Of a DNA stretch of 64,000 bases, positions 46,948-58,133 are shown piece after piece. Every line of letters starts with the position of its first letter. The first letter of the stretch is position 1. The notes beneath the pieces were generated by a model, which was not told where the DNA came from, made no database searches, and saw only the letters and a list, made by a program, of their open reading frames with translations. The position numbers and the translations under genes were made by a program. Source of the stretch: Neoaliturus tenellus (lineage: Eukaryota > Arthropoda > Insecta > Hemiptera > Cicadellidae); the NCBI GenBank assembly GCA_030545055.2, contig CM061534.1, positions 203,604,875 to 203,668,874 on the forward strand, in the 5' to 3' direction.

Positions 46948-47585
46948 GTTAATAATTGAAACATTTAATACCTTGCACTTACTTATTTGTATTCCGTATG
47001 TGTTTTTTGTACATATATATTTTAAAATTTTTAAAAATATTTTGTCAACATCTTATATTGTTTATTGATTCTTTAGTAGTATACATATTAGGCGTGAATT
47101 ATTTGATGTGTGGGTGAAGGGTGTTTTTTACTATTACGGATTCAGAGAAATAATCTCCATATATTTAGCACAGTATGTTATGTTATTTTTAATTAATTTT
47201 TTCCATGTTTAATTTTCTATGGGTTACGTGTCGCTGCTAACCGAGTACATTCATTTTGTTTAAACACATGATGGAGATCCCAATTCAGGTTTTGCCTAGG
47301 GGATTCCTATTTATTTTGCCTTTTATTTATTCATATTGTCATGTATTTCATTTGTATTTTTTTGATTGGCATATTGTTTTTATTTAATAAATTCTACTCT
47401 AATTGTAGCACAGTTATTGAATTGTTCATCTGTTATTTAGTTATTTGTACTAGTATAAATTTAAAATAAGTATTTTATTCAATGTATTGTATGTGGACTG
47501 TGTTTTCTTTTGTACCAGTACTGAAGAAATGTATTGTTTCTGTATTTGAATTTTTGGCCAAATAAAGATTATTTATTTATTTATT

Positions 47586-49930
47586 TATTTTACATTAGGT
47601 CTCACCTTTTTGAGGTTATGTACATTAATTAACTAAAAGTTGAATCGTAAGGGGACAATAAAATAATTTACGAACTGGGTACTTTCTGTTATAACACAGC
47701 CATCGTCAAATGCTTAGATTTAATTGGTCTAGAACTTGTACCGGTACAGTGACTCTTGTATTGTAATGAACTTATTACGCGACATCTTTGTATTTCGTTT
47801 AATAATGAACTTCTTTGTTATGTTACTTGTAGTATTGGTGATTTTCGCAGCGGCCAAGGATAAAATAATTATCTTTTTATTATTATAACCCTTATTTTTT
47901 TAATTTTAATTATTTTTAAATTTTTTAATTATTATCAAGTGACGTCATGAAAACTCTCAAGTGACTATCATAGAAGCTCGTTGCATGTGTAAAAATAAAC
48001 ACAGCTAAAACAGGATTATTAAAAATATTTGAAGCATTAGCGTTAACGAATTTTCTTTCAGCGCGTTTATGTTAAAATTGAACAGTCTTATGTTATTTAA
48101 AAAAAGCTCAATCATGTAATCAAATAAGTTTGTTGGTGCTTTATTGCTGTGTGTTCATAGTATAACTGAGTTAAAAGGAACTGTGAATTAGAAGTTGAAA
48201 GTTAAAATATTATAAATGATAAGGTCAAGTCCACTTCCCTGCCGTTCCAACACATTTAAATTTAATGTAAATTTCATTTTAAGGTGGAGATCGACACTTT
48301 GACGATGTTCCAATAATGCACATTAAAAAATTGAACCGCAATCTCGAGCATTTTACATGAATGCGTATCACTATAAGCCAGATCAATACCTTACTGTTGT
48401 TGTAGAACAGTCAGGTCTGTTGTTTATTTGTCCTATACTCTAGTGCACCGTACAGCTCCACCTCAAATATATCAAGTCTAGATGTATGAAAACGTAAAAT
48501 ATGGATTCTTAACTTCAACTCTGCGTTCCTGAGACAATTGCATTTAAACTTTTTACACGGTTATGAAACAAGGCTTAATAATTACTGAGCAGTAGTTATT
48601 CTTGACCTCTTAATGAAAAATTCTTGTAATATGCCAACGCGTTAAAATTTTCTTCTGAGTATTTTATCTGCTACCCCATCGATGGTGTTATTAAAAATTG
48701 CAAACTGAATAGTAATATTATTACCCTAATGCAATATTCTAACTAGCATTTCCTAAAGGTACTTTATCACATAAAAATCCGTTACGTGTTGAAGCAGACC
48801 AAAATGTTGAATAATGCCATAAAATATCTTAATCCGTATCATAGACGCAGTATATTCGAGACATAATGCAACATAAATAATATAAAACACTAATTCTAAT
48901 GTTATGTAACACTAATATTACTGTCAAAATAATACTAGTTCTATAAGAAAATAAACACTTTTATACAGAGATAAATAAAATTCAGAAAATTGCATTTAAA
49001 CTTTTTATAACAACTTGAAACTTTCTTTCAATTTATGAAGATATTGTAGGAAATGGAAATTCAATTCTGTACGACTGCCCAAAACAAACTTGGTTCTTTG
49101 AAACTCCGATTTATACGGTTTAGATTTTCAGCAGACTTTTATATCGAATTTGTTACTATAGTACAATATATATTGTCTTGAATCGACTGTAGGATTTAGG
49201 GCTTTAACTTATGGTTTGTCAGGCCATTAAACCAGTCAATTTACACTTCTCTTCCGGCTTTATTTTTTGTCTGTTTTAATTTTTCTGCTTTTCATACTCA
49301 AACGGCTCAGGTCGTTTATAGCCTACGGAAAGTTTAAAATATTGTATTGACATTTTTTAATTTTATTATAACTAGCCTATATGGTGCTATGAGAAGAATC
49401 CCAGTTACTCTGATAAAATATTCGTCATTAGGGCTCTGCCCCAGGTTCCAAAAAATTATAATGTTACTGCTGTGTTAATATTTTTATGTATATACACGAT
49501 TTTTAAATACTAAAATACCTTGATCAAATGTAATAAGTGATTTATTTTTTCTTTCTTAGAAGAAATAAATTTTCGATACTTCAATAAATATATGAATTTA
49601 ATTTGCTGGGAACTAATTAATGTAAAACTACAACTAAGAAGGATTGTTGTTTTTTGTTATTTCATTCAGTGGAATTTTTTAATCAAGACATTTTATGCTT
49701 TTATTTCTTTTAGATTTTTAGCTCAGTAAGATATAGCTCCTAACAAAACCTCTTAAGAGTGCATTTTTTAATAAGAAAGTTTTTAAGAATGCATTTTTAA
49801 CATGATAAATTAAACTTCCGTATTTGAGCAGTACATTTAGATTTATTTATTGATATTCAAATATTGAACATATTTACTTTGGCTGTAATAATTATCGGTG
49901 GAAACTGACTCACAATTGAATAAACGAATT
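47586..49930. other. Gene-free AT-rich DNA
   Basis: No ORF, RNA gene or element boundary that I can support; possibly upstream flank of the gene whose 5' exons appear from 49.9 kb. Confidence 0.35.
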
Positions 49931-49934
49931 TCCT

Positions 49935-50002
49935 GGAGTGGTGGGGAGGGAGTTTAGAGCTCCGAAGAGAGTGGGAGGAGAGGGGACGAACAGCAAGAGG
50001 AG
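49935..50002 (+). other. Possible 5' untranslated exon with strong splice donor
   Basis: Purine/GC-rich segment ending AAGAGGAG followed by GTAAGATG, a near-consensus donor (GT at 50003). The 300 bp that follow are rich in CpG, unlike the AT-rich surroundings, as near a promoter. The plus ORF at 50029-50226 (65 codons) is not claimed. Confidence 0.25.
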
Positions 50003-50499
50003 GTAAGATGTGAAGAGGGGAGACCCTTTTGCGGAATTCGAAAGAAATTCGTTCTGTTGGTACGGTGCGGAATACGAACGTCAGCAGCGGCTCTGCATCT
50101 GCAGACCAGGCCTGTACCGCTATCATCGACTGTTTCCGGAGCGGCACCTTTGGTCCAACAACTCACTGTCTGAGATTCCTGGACCTCTTACAAACACCAA
50201 AAACAATCGCCAACATTGTTTGCTAACTTCCACAACTTAACTGGAAGGTTATAATTGAATTGAAAGTTTATAATTGTTTGTACAGCTATTACATCAATGC
50301 AGGTCAATACAATCAGTTATGAGTAATGTGTATCACCTCGGAGGTGCATAAAATGGTGGAGCAATGAAAATCGAACGATCGAGATAAGTTTAACAGGTAT
50401 TAGCCATTGTGTGTTTTAACATTTTCTCACACAAGGTTTAACTAGTCGGTGGCATTTATTGGGACGGTGTTCCCTCAGTTTGGTTTTGGTTTGGTGTCA

Positions 50500-50657
50500 G
50501 TTTTTGACAGGATTGTCCGTAGGCTTCGTCTTCGCCATAGGATGACCACCACCACCGCCACCGCGCCGCCCCCCCACCACCGCCGTAGCACCTGACCCGC
50601 CGTCCAGTCGTCCAGTCGCCACCAGTGTTTGGTCCAGCCGGGTGACATCGCGACCAG
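50500..50657 (+). other. GC-rich leader-like segment with splice donor
   Basis: CCACCACCGCCACCGCGCCG-type sequence and a GCGACCAG|GTGATA donor-like junction at 50657/50658. A candidate alternative first exon for the start-codon exon at 51621. Confidence 0.25.
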
Positions 50658-51620
50658 GTGATATTTTGGAAAAAATAGCTACACTTAAAAATTGCTTTAC
50701 TTTTTGTAACAAACTCTTAAATTAGTGTATTCGTGAGTTCAGGTTATATTAATAAGACGAATTTGTGTCTATAACTAACAAAAGAATGCACACTTGATTG
50801 GGCAACTTAACTTATAAAATTACCGGTTAGGTGTTGTTCTTTGAATAAGCCAAATGGTGTAAAACCATTGAATTAGTAAAAATATGTCAACATTTTGTAA
50901 TTTTCAATGCCTTGGCCCACACCTTACCACCTTGGCATTTAGTCCTATACATACATTGCTGTATCTCTAGACGATCTTATGCCTTATATACTTCAAATGT
51001 TGTTTTAAATTCACTTTCTAAGCATATATTTTAGTTTCGTGCAAATATGTTGGACTATAGTGTAGTCGTCAATAGTAGTTCTAACTTGATATTTAAGCCC
51101 TAATTGTATGTCTGGTACCGCTCATTGTACAAACACAGGAAAAGTCTGGCATGTCTATAAGGACTACTACAACAACGTCTCTTTGTTTTTCTCCTATTTT
51201 AATAGTGCGAAAAGGCTGTGTGAGTTTAGAATTACCCATCCAGGGCCTCGTTACACGATATTACACTCACTAATTATAAACTTACTCTAAATTTAACCAC
51301 TCACATACGAAAGGAAGTGAATATATTACTAATTAATATTTCTTGTAATAGTTTCACATCGGAGAACAAGAAAACCCCCGTCTCCCCAATGTTTCAGTTT
51401 GTATAGGTATAATTCAATTACGTACCATTAAATTTGTATAATCAAAGCCCTCTTAAAAATCTAGTAAGGTGGAATTGCCCTTTACCAAATTCACCAACAA
51501 CAGCCCTTTAAATTGTAAATATATTAAATGCTATTACGATTTAAAGGTTTGAGGGTCTCAGAACCTTCGAACTGATAATATAGAGTATTATGGTTTGATT
51601 GGACTTCTGCCTTTTTCCAG

Positions 51621-51680
51621 GGACAATATATCATGCCACAATAACCATCAACATGGGAGACAACCAGAACTCCGCTTTTG
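51621..51680 (+). CDS. Probable start-codon exon of a host gene (coding from 51653)
   Basis: A classic acceptor (TCTGCCTTTTTCCAG, ending 51620) and donor (GTAAGA at 51681) bracket a 60-bp exon. Its ATG at 51653 opens MGDNQNSAF and leaves one base for the next codon. A short upstream ORF (ATG CCA CAA TAA) lies in the same exon. The position downstream of GC-rich leader-like segments fits a plus-strand gene extending right, perhaps beyond the window. Identity unknown; no downstream exon was recognised. Confidence 0.45.
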
Positions 51681-51734
51681 GTAAGACGTTATTTTTCATT
51701 TATTATTCGTTTAATCTTAGTATCAGAGGGACCG

Positions 51735-52600
51735 AGCTTATGTTCGGCAAAATTATTAAGCGTCAATCTCCATCCTAGATAAAGCTCGTTCGCTCCGCTC
51801 ACTCGCCCTCTTTCTTTTTATAACGAGCTCGTTCGCTCCGCTCACTCGCCAGGCCGAAGGGTGCTGCACTGTGGTATCCTATACTATAATACGAGCAATG
51901 TCTGAAGGGATGCGTGTTCCACGATCTCGAAATCTAGCGGATAAATTTTGCTTAAACTTTGCATTTAAGAGTGTTTTGGCCCAAAAATAAGTTCAGAAAC
52001 AGCCTCAATCCCAGGAAAAATCGAATTTAGTCTAAAAATTATGTTTAAAAATCGTAATATTTAACATTGGTCTTATGGGTTACTATTTTGGTAATGAAAT
52101 AACAACGAAATAAAGCAACATTAATGTTAAGCAGTCTTTTTAAACTGTTTAAGTAGCTGTTAACTGTGAGGAGGTATACTTGGTTGTTGGTGGAAATTTA
52201 ATAGCTTTATTACCACGATACTATAACGAAAGTGAATTAAAACCAACGAGCAAGGCTCGGTTAACCTGGTACTAATTTTCCTAAACTACAGATTTAAAGA
52301 TTTAACACATTGGTTTATATATACAGTCATTAGCTGATTTTTGTTCAATTTGAAAATCTCCATAAGGATAACATGGAAACTTTGAATGGCTGAAGGACGA
52401 AAACGGGATTTTTACCACACATGCAACCAGCTCCAATCGATTTCTGGTGGCCAAAACCCCCATATTCAGCCAAAAAATCAGAAATCCTTGGAGGGGAAAA
52501 AGGTTTACCCGTAAACAGTACTTGTTTTAAAGTATAAGTAACAGGAGGACCGAGCTTAAGCTCGGTAAAATTATTACTTTCGTTTCTCATAGAATGCTTG
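51735..52600. mobile_element. Cluster of Helitron family 2 and 3 copies
   Basis: Pieces of family 3 (GGACCGAGCTTATGTTCGGC at about 51740; 52290-52580 minus strand with stem CCGAGCTTAAGCTCGG) surround the family 2 copy at 51877-52275. GTTCGCTCCGCTCACT repeats occur at 51787, 51829 and 52608. Likely serial insertion into earlier Helitron copies. Confidence 0.6.
51877..52275 (+). mobile_element. Helitron family 2 copy
   Basis: Starts TCCTATACTATAATACGAGC and ends with stem CGAGCAAGGCTCG plus GTTAACCTGGTACTAA followed by T. Close to the copy at 40109. Confidence 0.8.
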
Positions 52601-52675
52601 TTCGCTCCGCTCACTAGCTTTCTTCCTTTTTAAGACGAGTTCGTTCGCTTCACTCACTCGCCTGTAATGTAACTG

Positions 52676-54007
52676 AGAGTTCCACAAGGTTCTGGAAGTT
52701 GTGTGAACGTAGTCCTACACATTTCGTATTTTGCTATCATACCAAGCAATCAGTACGCCGTGTCTAGCCATAAGATCCATGATGACGTCTAGCCCCAATC
52801 GGGGACGGCCCATGAGGAGTTACAAAGAACTTTTAAATCTGAAGGGTTTACCTAAAGTGTACGGCCGAGCTATTACAGACAGTGAAACTTTGCATTAAAA
52901 GCAAATTATCGAAATTGAATAATAATACAACTTGCTACATATTCGATTTTTCGAAATTAAATAACTTTAAAACGATATATGATAATGACATACATCAATA
53001 CAGTTTCCTTTTAAATGGCGCTTCCCATGTTTTTTGCACACTGAAAGATCGCACCAACGACGTGTTCATGTACTTGCAACAATAATCAAAAGGCAATCTT
53101 CGTTTTAGACTTTAAATGGTTGTTAACCCTTATAGCATTCTGGACTATACATTTTAAAGTTTATTATGATTTTTAAGGAAAAACATGGGTTTAGTACCCT
53201 TGAGTTCATCAAAATTAAAGATTACGTATATAATATTTGATAAAATTTTTATAGATGGCTGTTGCTAGTTAAAAACTTAGAATTTAGGGCAAACCTCGAA
53301 AACCACAATAATTCTTTCTATACTTTACATATTTAAAATGTATGTTAAACTCTTGCAAAGATTTGTATTTAAAACTTTGTTTGTCTGGTTTTTTGGGTTT
53401 TTTTTTTTCTTTGAAAACCCAGCTATGAGCAAAAATATGTTGTTTTAAGATCAGGTATGAGTTTAGCTGATGAAACTCAGTAATCATCATAAGCTACATT
53501 GTTCATCTCATAATTTCGACTTACTTCGATCATTAAATTTTCTTTTTATTTAATACGGCTAACAATAAGCCGATTTTCAACATTAAAAAATTAATAGCCT
53601 AAATTAAAAGAAATTAAAAAAAAAAATTGAGGAGAGGTACATTTATTTCTGTTTGTTTGTAGAATGAAAGGTAAACAATATTTGATACAAACCCAACCGC
53701 AGATGTGCGACAAATGACTCATGACTTCACTTCCTGCCCGGTCCTTCCGAGAAATCCATCGACCGAGTTACACACTAGAACCCTCTCCTACACTTAAAGT
53801 ATTTACAGTAATTAATAAAGAGCAATGAATGATTTTTTACATTCTAAATAGTTTTGGTTGCCAATATAAATGGTGTAACTTACATCACTTTTCATTTTTT
53901 CTATACCTGTTAACTATATTAAAAACGGGAATCAACATTTTAGTGCGTTTTAAAAATTTTATTAAAGCATTTCTGGTGATTCTGGCGCCCTCTCAGGCCC
54001 GCCTGGA
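52676..54007. other. Gene-free DNA, probably intron
   Basis: No credible exon or element. The ORFs seen here are AT-driven. Confidence 0.3.
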
Positions 54008-54017
54008 GTTTCTATGG

Positions 54018-54570
54018 GGTGCCGGAATTCTACCCCCAGGAAAAGTGCCCCCTTGAAAAAACGCTACGCCATTTTGACGTCACAGGTATGGTGGTAGTTT
54101 TCCGGCCGCAAACTTTTGAAGAGAATACATAATTCTCTACTTCGATCGAAGGTTACGCACTTTTATAATTTATTTCTATAATGAACAATTTAAGCCATAT
54201 TTTGTAAGTTTACTATAGGGGTGGAAAACTACCCCCGGAATAATTCCCCTAGCAAAACTACCCCCGGAATTCTACCCAAAGTTTTTAAATACTATAGAAA
54301 TTTTGTACGTGGGAATACTTCTCCGCGGGTAGGTTTCCCGGTCTAATTCATTGGGGGTAAGACCCCCATTTTTGTCAAATGGTCAAACCTGTCAAATTTT
54401 GTCTTTCGGTAAAATAATAGTAATGTATTTATAAATTAGGGGCACTTTTCCGGCCGCGAGCAAAACTCCAAGCCACTTTAAGCTCCGCCTCTCGTGACGT
54501 CAAAATGACGTAGCGTTTTTTTTTCATGAGGATACTTTTCCTGGGGGTAGGATTCCGCTACCCCGTTTCC
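54018..54570. mobile_element. Inverted-repeat element of about 550 bp
   Basis: Left arm CTACCCCCAGGAAAAGTGCC ... ACGCTACGCCATTTTGACGT and right arm ACGTCAAAATGACGTAGCGT ... CTTTTCCTGGGGGTAG are complementary over about 70 bp. GTTTCTATGG occurs at 54008-54017 and 54571-54580 and may be a 10-bp target duplication. The interior has more CTACCCCCGGAAT repeats. No ORF. Confidence 0.7.
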
Positions 54571-55165
54571 GTTTCTATGGATGCCACGGCACCCACCATG
54601 CGCACGCCTATACAAAACACCTGATCCCTGTTTGGCTTTTGTACTGTATAAATAAAACATTGCATTTTGAAATTATAAACAATTTATTAACTGCAAACTC
54701 TAAATGTTGCCTAATACTATACAAAAAGTTAATATATCTAGAAAGCCTATAAGTAACTCAAGTGGTAAAAGTATAAATCCCGCAGTCACTACTGTACTTG
54801 CACAAAGCATAATTAATCATTTAATTGTACTGATTGCGAAACAAATCTGGTTGTAGTTTCTGTAAACAACGGCGGGTTTATAGTTCTTAATCTAGACATA
54901 AACAGTACATGCGTCATGGAGGTACATGCGTCATTACATCACATTTTACAAAACCTACCTTGGACAAATGTTTACACAACACTGTCTTTATCGATTGTTC
55001 TTTAAAAATATAAATGCTACTATAGTATTTAGAGTTTAGGTTGTCATATGAAAACTGTAAGTTTCAGGAAAAAAACGCTATAGGTTACTTAAGCGATCTA
55101 CCAAATAACTTTCCTATTAGTAACCAAATAAAAGACTAAAATTACATTTAAAATATGAAAAGGAA

Positions 55166-55300
55166 TACAGGGTGTCCCTGAACTCTCTACTTACATTTTC
55201 AGATATTTTGTACCTGGCCTAAAGACAAGCCAAAACATCATATTTCAAATTTAAAAAACGACTTAAATATCCATATAAAGCCGCCATTTTGTATTTTTAT
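55166..55300 (+). repeat. Dispersed repeat, copy B (mariner-like end)
   Basis: TACAGGGTGTCCCTGAACTC start, matching 34047-34260 along about 130 bp with many differences. 'CAGGGTGTCCC' is a Tc1/mariner-type tip. Confidence 0.5.
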
Positions 55301-56200
55301 CAAATAAATGCAAAAACAGAACATACTGTATAGTATATTTCATTACACTTTAACCACTCTATTGTTGTCCAATAGCTAACGGCGCGCACTGTCGTTGAAA
55401 TGTCGCCGATTCCCCAGTAGACCAACAGCGCTATCCATGACGGAACGGTTGGAGCTCTTTTAGAGTTCATTCCAGAATTATACACTGATAGGCTTATCAC
55501 ATATAATTTTTAAGGATTTTGTTCACGTTCATTGCCGTAAACTCAACCTCAGAAAGTTGCTAATATATCAAAGATTATTGCTTTTGGAGTTTTTCTTAAT
55601 GATTTTAATACGAGGTTTTATGTCTGTAGTTTACGAAACAGTCACCTAGTTGTGGTCGGGGTTGCGACACTGCTAATTATGCATGTACTTATCATCATAT
55701 CCTAGAGTACTCTTTTAATAAGTATATCTTTTAATAGTACTATAGTCCGTTATTTTAAAGCTGGTCCTTCTAGGAAGATATGGTGGTGGGGGTTTGTTTA
55801 TATTTGCTAATATCCCATTGGCTGGAGCCCTTTGGTTTTTTTGTGGTTTTTTGTTGTTTTTGTTTTATTTCACTGTTGCATACGAGCTTGTAATGTTACA
55901 TCATAACATATTGTGTATCAGTTTTACAATATTATTGGTAGCAGTTGTTTTTTTATCAGTTTATTTTAGAACTGTTTCTTTTTAACAAGGAATAGGTTTG
56001 GCTTAAAAATATAACAGCTGACTAGGAGTTTCTGAAAGACATTATAGCTTATTTAAAACGTTATTTGAGGAAATCTGATACTCGAATGTGTTTGTCACGA
56101 GTTTAAATGTTTTGTTTACAGTTTGTACTTTTTGTTTACAGTTTAAACCCCTCCCCCACCCCAATATTCTCGTGAAGGATCAGGTTTTAAAAAACGGACT

Positions 56201-56567
56201 ATAGTATACGTGTTGCTCGAAATCGAGCAATTTATTTTAATACAATACAAATGTTACTTTTAGAATTAAATCAATGACATCGGACCAATCCATTATTGTG
56301 AATATCTGCAATCAAAAAAACTACACGTATTTACAGCTGATTATTAACAGATGTTTTAATGCTTTATTCAACCCCAATGCTATTTAAATGGGGAATTTTG
56401 AGATTTCAATGTTGTATAGCGCCTCTATTTTCAGTCCAATTCTCATAAGTTTTTGGCGGAAACAACTACAGCCCTATCCAACGACACCAAAAACTTAAAA
56501 ATCGGTTGAAAATTGTAGGAGGAGTTGTCAAGACAAAAAACCGCTTAGCGTATTAAATAAGTATAGA
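56201..56567 (-). mobile_element. Helitron family 1 copy
   Basis: Minus orientation; 5' TCTATACTTATTTAATACGC, 3' stem TTGCTCGATTTCGAGCAA followed by CACGTATACTAT (the last bases are off the CTRR consensus, so the end may be mutated). Confidence 0.75.
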
Positions 56568-56873
56568 TGCTGTTATAATAAGTTTCATAGAGAAAGATTA
56601 ATAAGCCAACCAGTAAATAATTCAAATGTATAATTAATTCCAGCAATAATGGAACTGCTCCAGTGCAATAAAGAGAGACAATTTCATAAAGAGAAATAAG
56701 AGAGTTCGCAGATATATAAAACGAATCCCAGCTAATTACAGTTGACTTCAATACCGTCTATAACAGCATTGTTATCTGTGAGAATTCTTACATATATTTT
56801 ACAGATATTCATTCAAGAATTCTTCTACGCACTTAGCAAATACGACATTTAATTATTTCACAAAAATAATTTG

Positions 56874-57323
56874 TAAGTACCAGGTTAACCGAGCCTTGCT
56901 CGTTTGTTTTAATTCACTTTTGTTATAGTGTCATGGTAGGAAAAAAAACACAATTAAATTTCCACTAACAACCAACTATACCTCTTCACCAAGGTGTATA
57001 AATAAAAATTATTTATACGCCTTGCCTCTTCACAGTTAACAGCTGTTTCAAAAAGTCTGCTTAACAGTAATGTTTCTTTCTTTGTTTACATTTCGTTGTT
57101 ATTTCGTTACCAAAATAGCAACCCATAAGACTAATGGTAAAAATTACGACTTTAAAACTAAATTTTACACCAAATTCGATTTTTGCTGGGGTTGAGGCTA
57201 TTTCTAAACTTATTTTTGGGCCAAAACACTCTTGAATGCAAACTTTAAGCAAAATCTACCCGCTAGATTTCAAGATCGTGGAACACACATTACTTCAGAC
57301 ATTGCTCGTATTATAGAATAGGG
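56874..57323 (-). mobile_element. Helitron family 2 copy with a 35-bp palindromic insertion
   Basis: Reverse-oriented copy (stem CGAGCAAGGCTCG near 56890, 5' end near 57323). Inside it 56990-57024 is an insertion absent from the other copies. Confidence 0.75.
56990..57024. mobile_element. 35-bp palindrome with 9-bp direct flanks
   Basis: CAAGGTGTATAAATAA pairs with TTATTTATACGCCTTG around a central AAA. CCTCTTCAC occurs directly on both sides (56981-56989 and 57025-57033), while the other copies of this Helitron have it once. Confidence 0.75.
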
Positions 57324-57737
57324 TTTTTATCCAAAGAAACACCATGGGGAATTTATAGCAAAGCCCATCTATACAAAGGGCAGAGTGCTGGGGTCGGATA
57401 AAAATATCAACTTATAATAAGCTAAAATATGGCTGAAAATTAAAAATATTTTACACAGCCAATTTTTTCTGAAATATGTTCTATGTCATCCCATGACCTC
57501 CCTCAGAAAAGTCCCCTGAAATCCCCAGTGGGCAACATGCCTAAAAATGATGGGATGGTCCACGTGGAGTCGGGAATAAATCATTCGTTGACCAATAGGT
57601 TTATGTACATCAAATTAAAGCTCTTAAGTAGCAGAATTTAATGCTGCAAACCCCATCTCAAAAATTTGTTTGAGTCGAAAATAGCAGCCTGTCAATCTTA
57701 GAATAAAAACCAAATTTTAACTTCACTTAAAATGTAA

Positions 57738-58133
57738 TCCTATACTATAATACGAGCAATATCTGAAGGGATGTGTGTTCCACGATCTCTAAATCTAGCG
57801 GTAAGATTTTGCTTATACTTTGCATTTAAGAGTGTTTTGGCACAAAAATATGTTTAGAAAGGGTCTCAAATATAGGAAAAATCGAATTTTGTCTAAATTT
57901 AAGTTTAAAAATCGTAATTTTTAACATTGGTCTTATGGGTTGCTATTTTGGTAACGAAATAACAACGAAAGGTATACAAAAATTAAAGGAACATTACTGT
58001 TAAGCAAACTTTTTGAAACAGCTGTTTATTGTGAAGAGGTATAGTTGATTGTTGGGAGGAATTTAATAGCTGTATTACAGTGACTCTACATCAAAACTGA
58101 ATTAAAATCAACGAGCAAGGCTCGACCTGTTAC
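57738..58133 (+). mobile_element. Helitron family 2 copy
   Basis: Starts TCCTATACTATAATACGAGC; the 3' stem CGAGCAAGGCTCG is kept, but the last bases (ACCTGTTACT) have lost the CTAA end. Confidence 0.72.

Larger units (their letters stand above)
44747..47585 (+). mobile_element. Decayed LINE, plus strand
   Basis: ORF2 remains from the endonuclease-RT linker (44747) through RT (45372-46205), thumb (46218-46616) and C-terminus (46684-46947), broken by several stops and frameshifts. A long 3' UTR ends in AATAAAGATT followed by ATTT repeats (47563-47590). The endonuclease and ORF1 are not visible. A different family from the LINE at 41.8-43.2 kb. Confidence 0.8.

Noticed and set aside
50029..50226. 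65-codon plus ORF in the CpG-rich zone
   Set aside because: It overlaps other frames of equal length and lies just after a splice donor; more likely intron or leader sequence.
52740..52860. Possible tRNA-like or exon segment (AGCCCCAATCGGGGACGGCC)
   Set aside because: No cloverleaf could be drawn and no splice signals flank an open frame.
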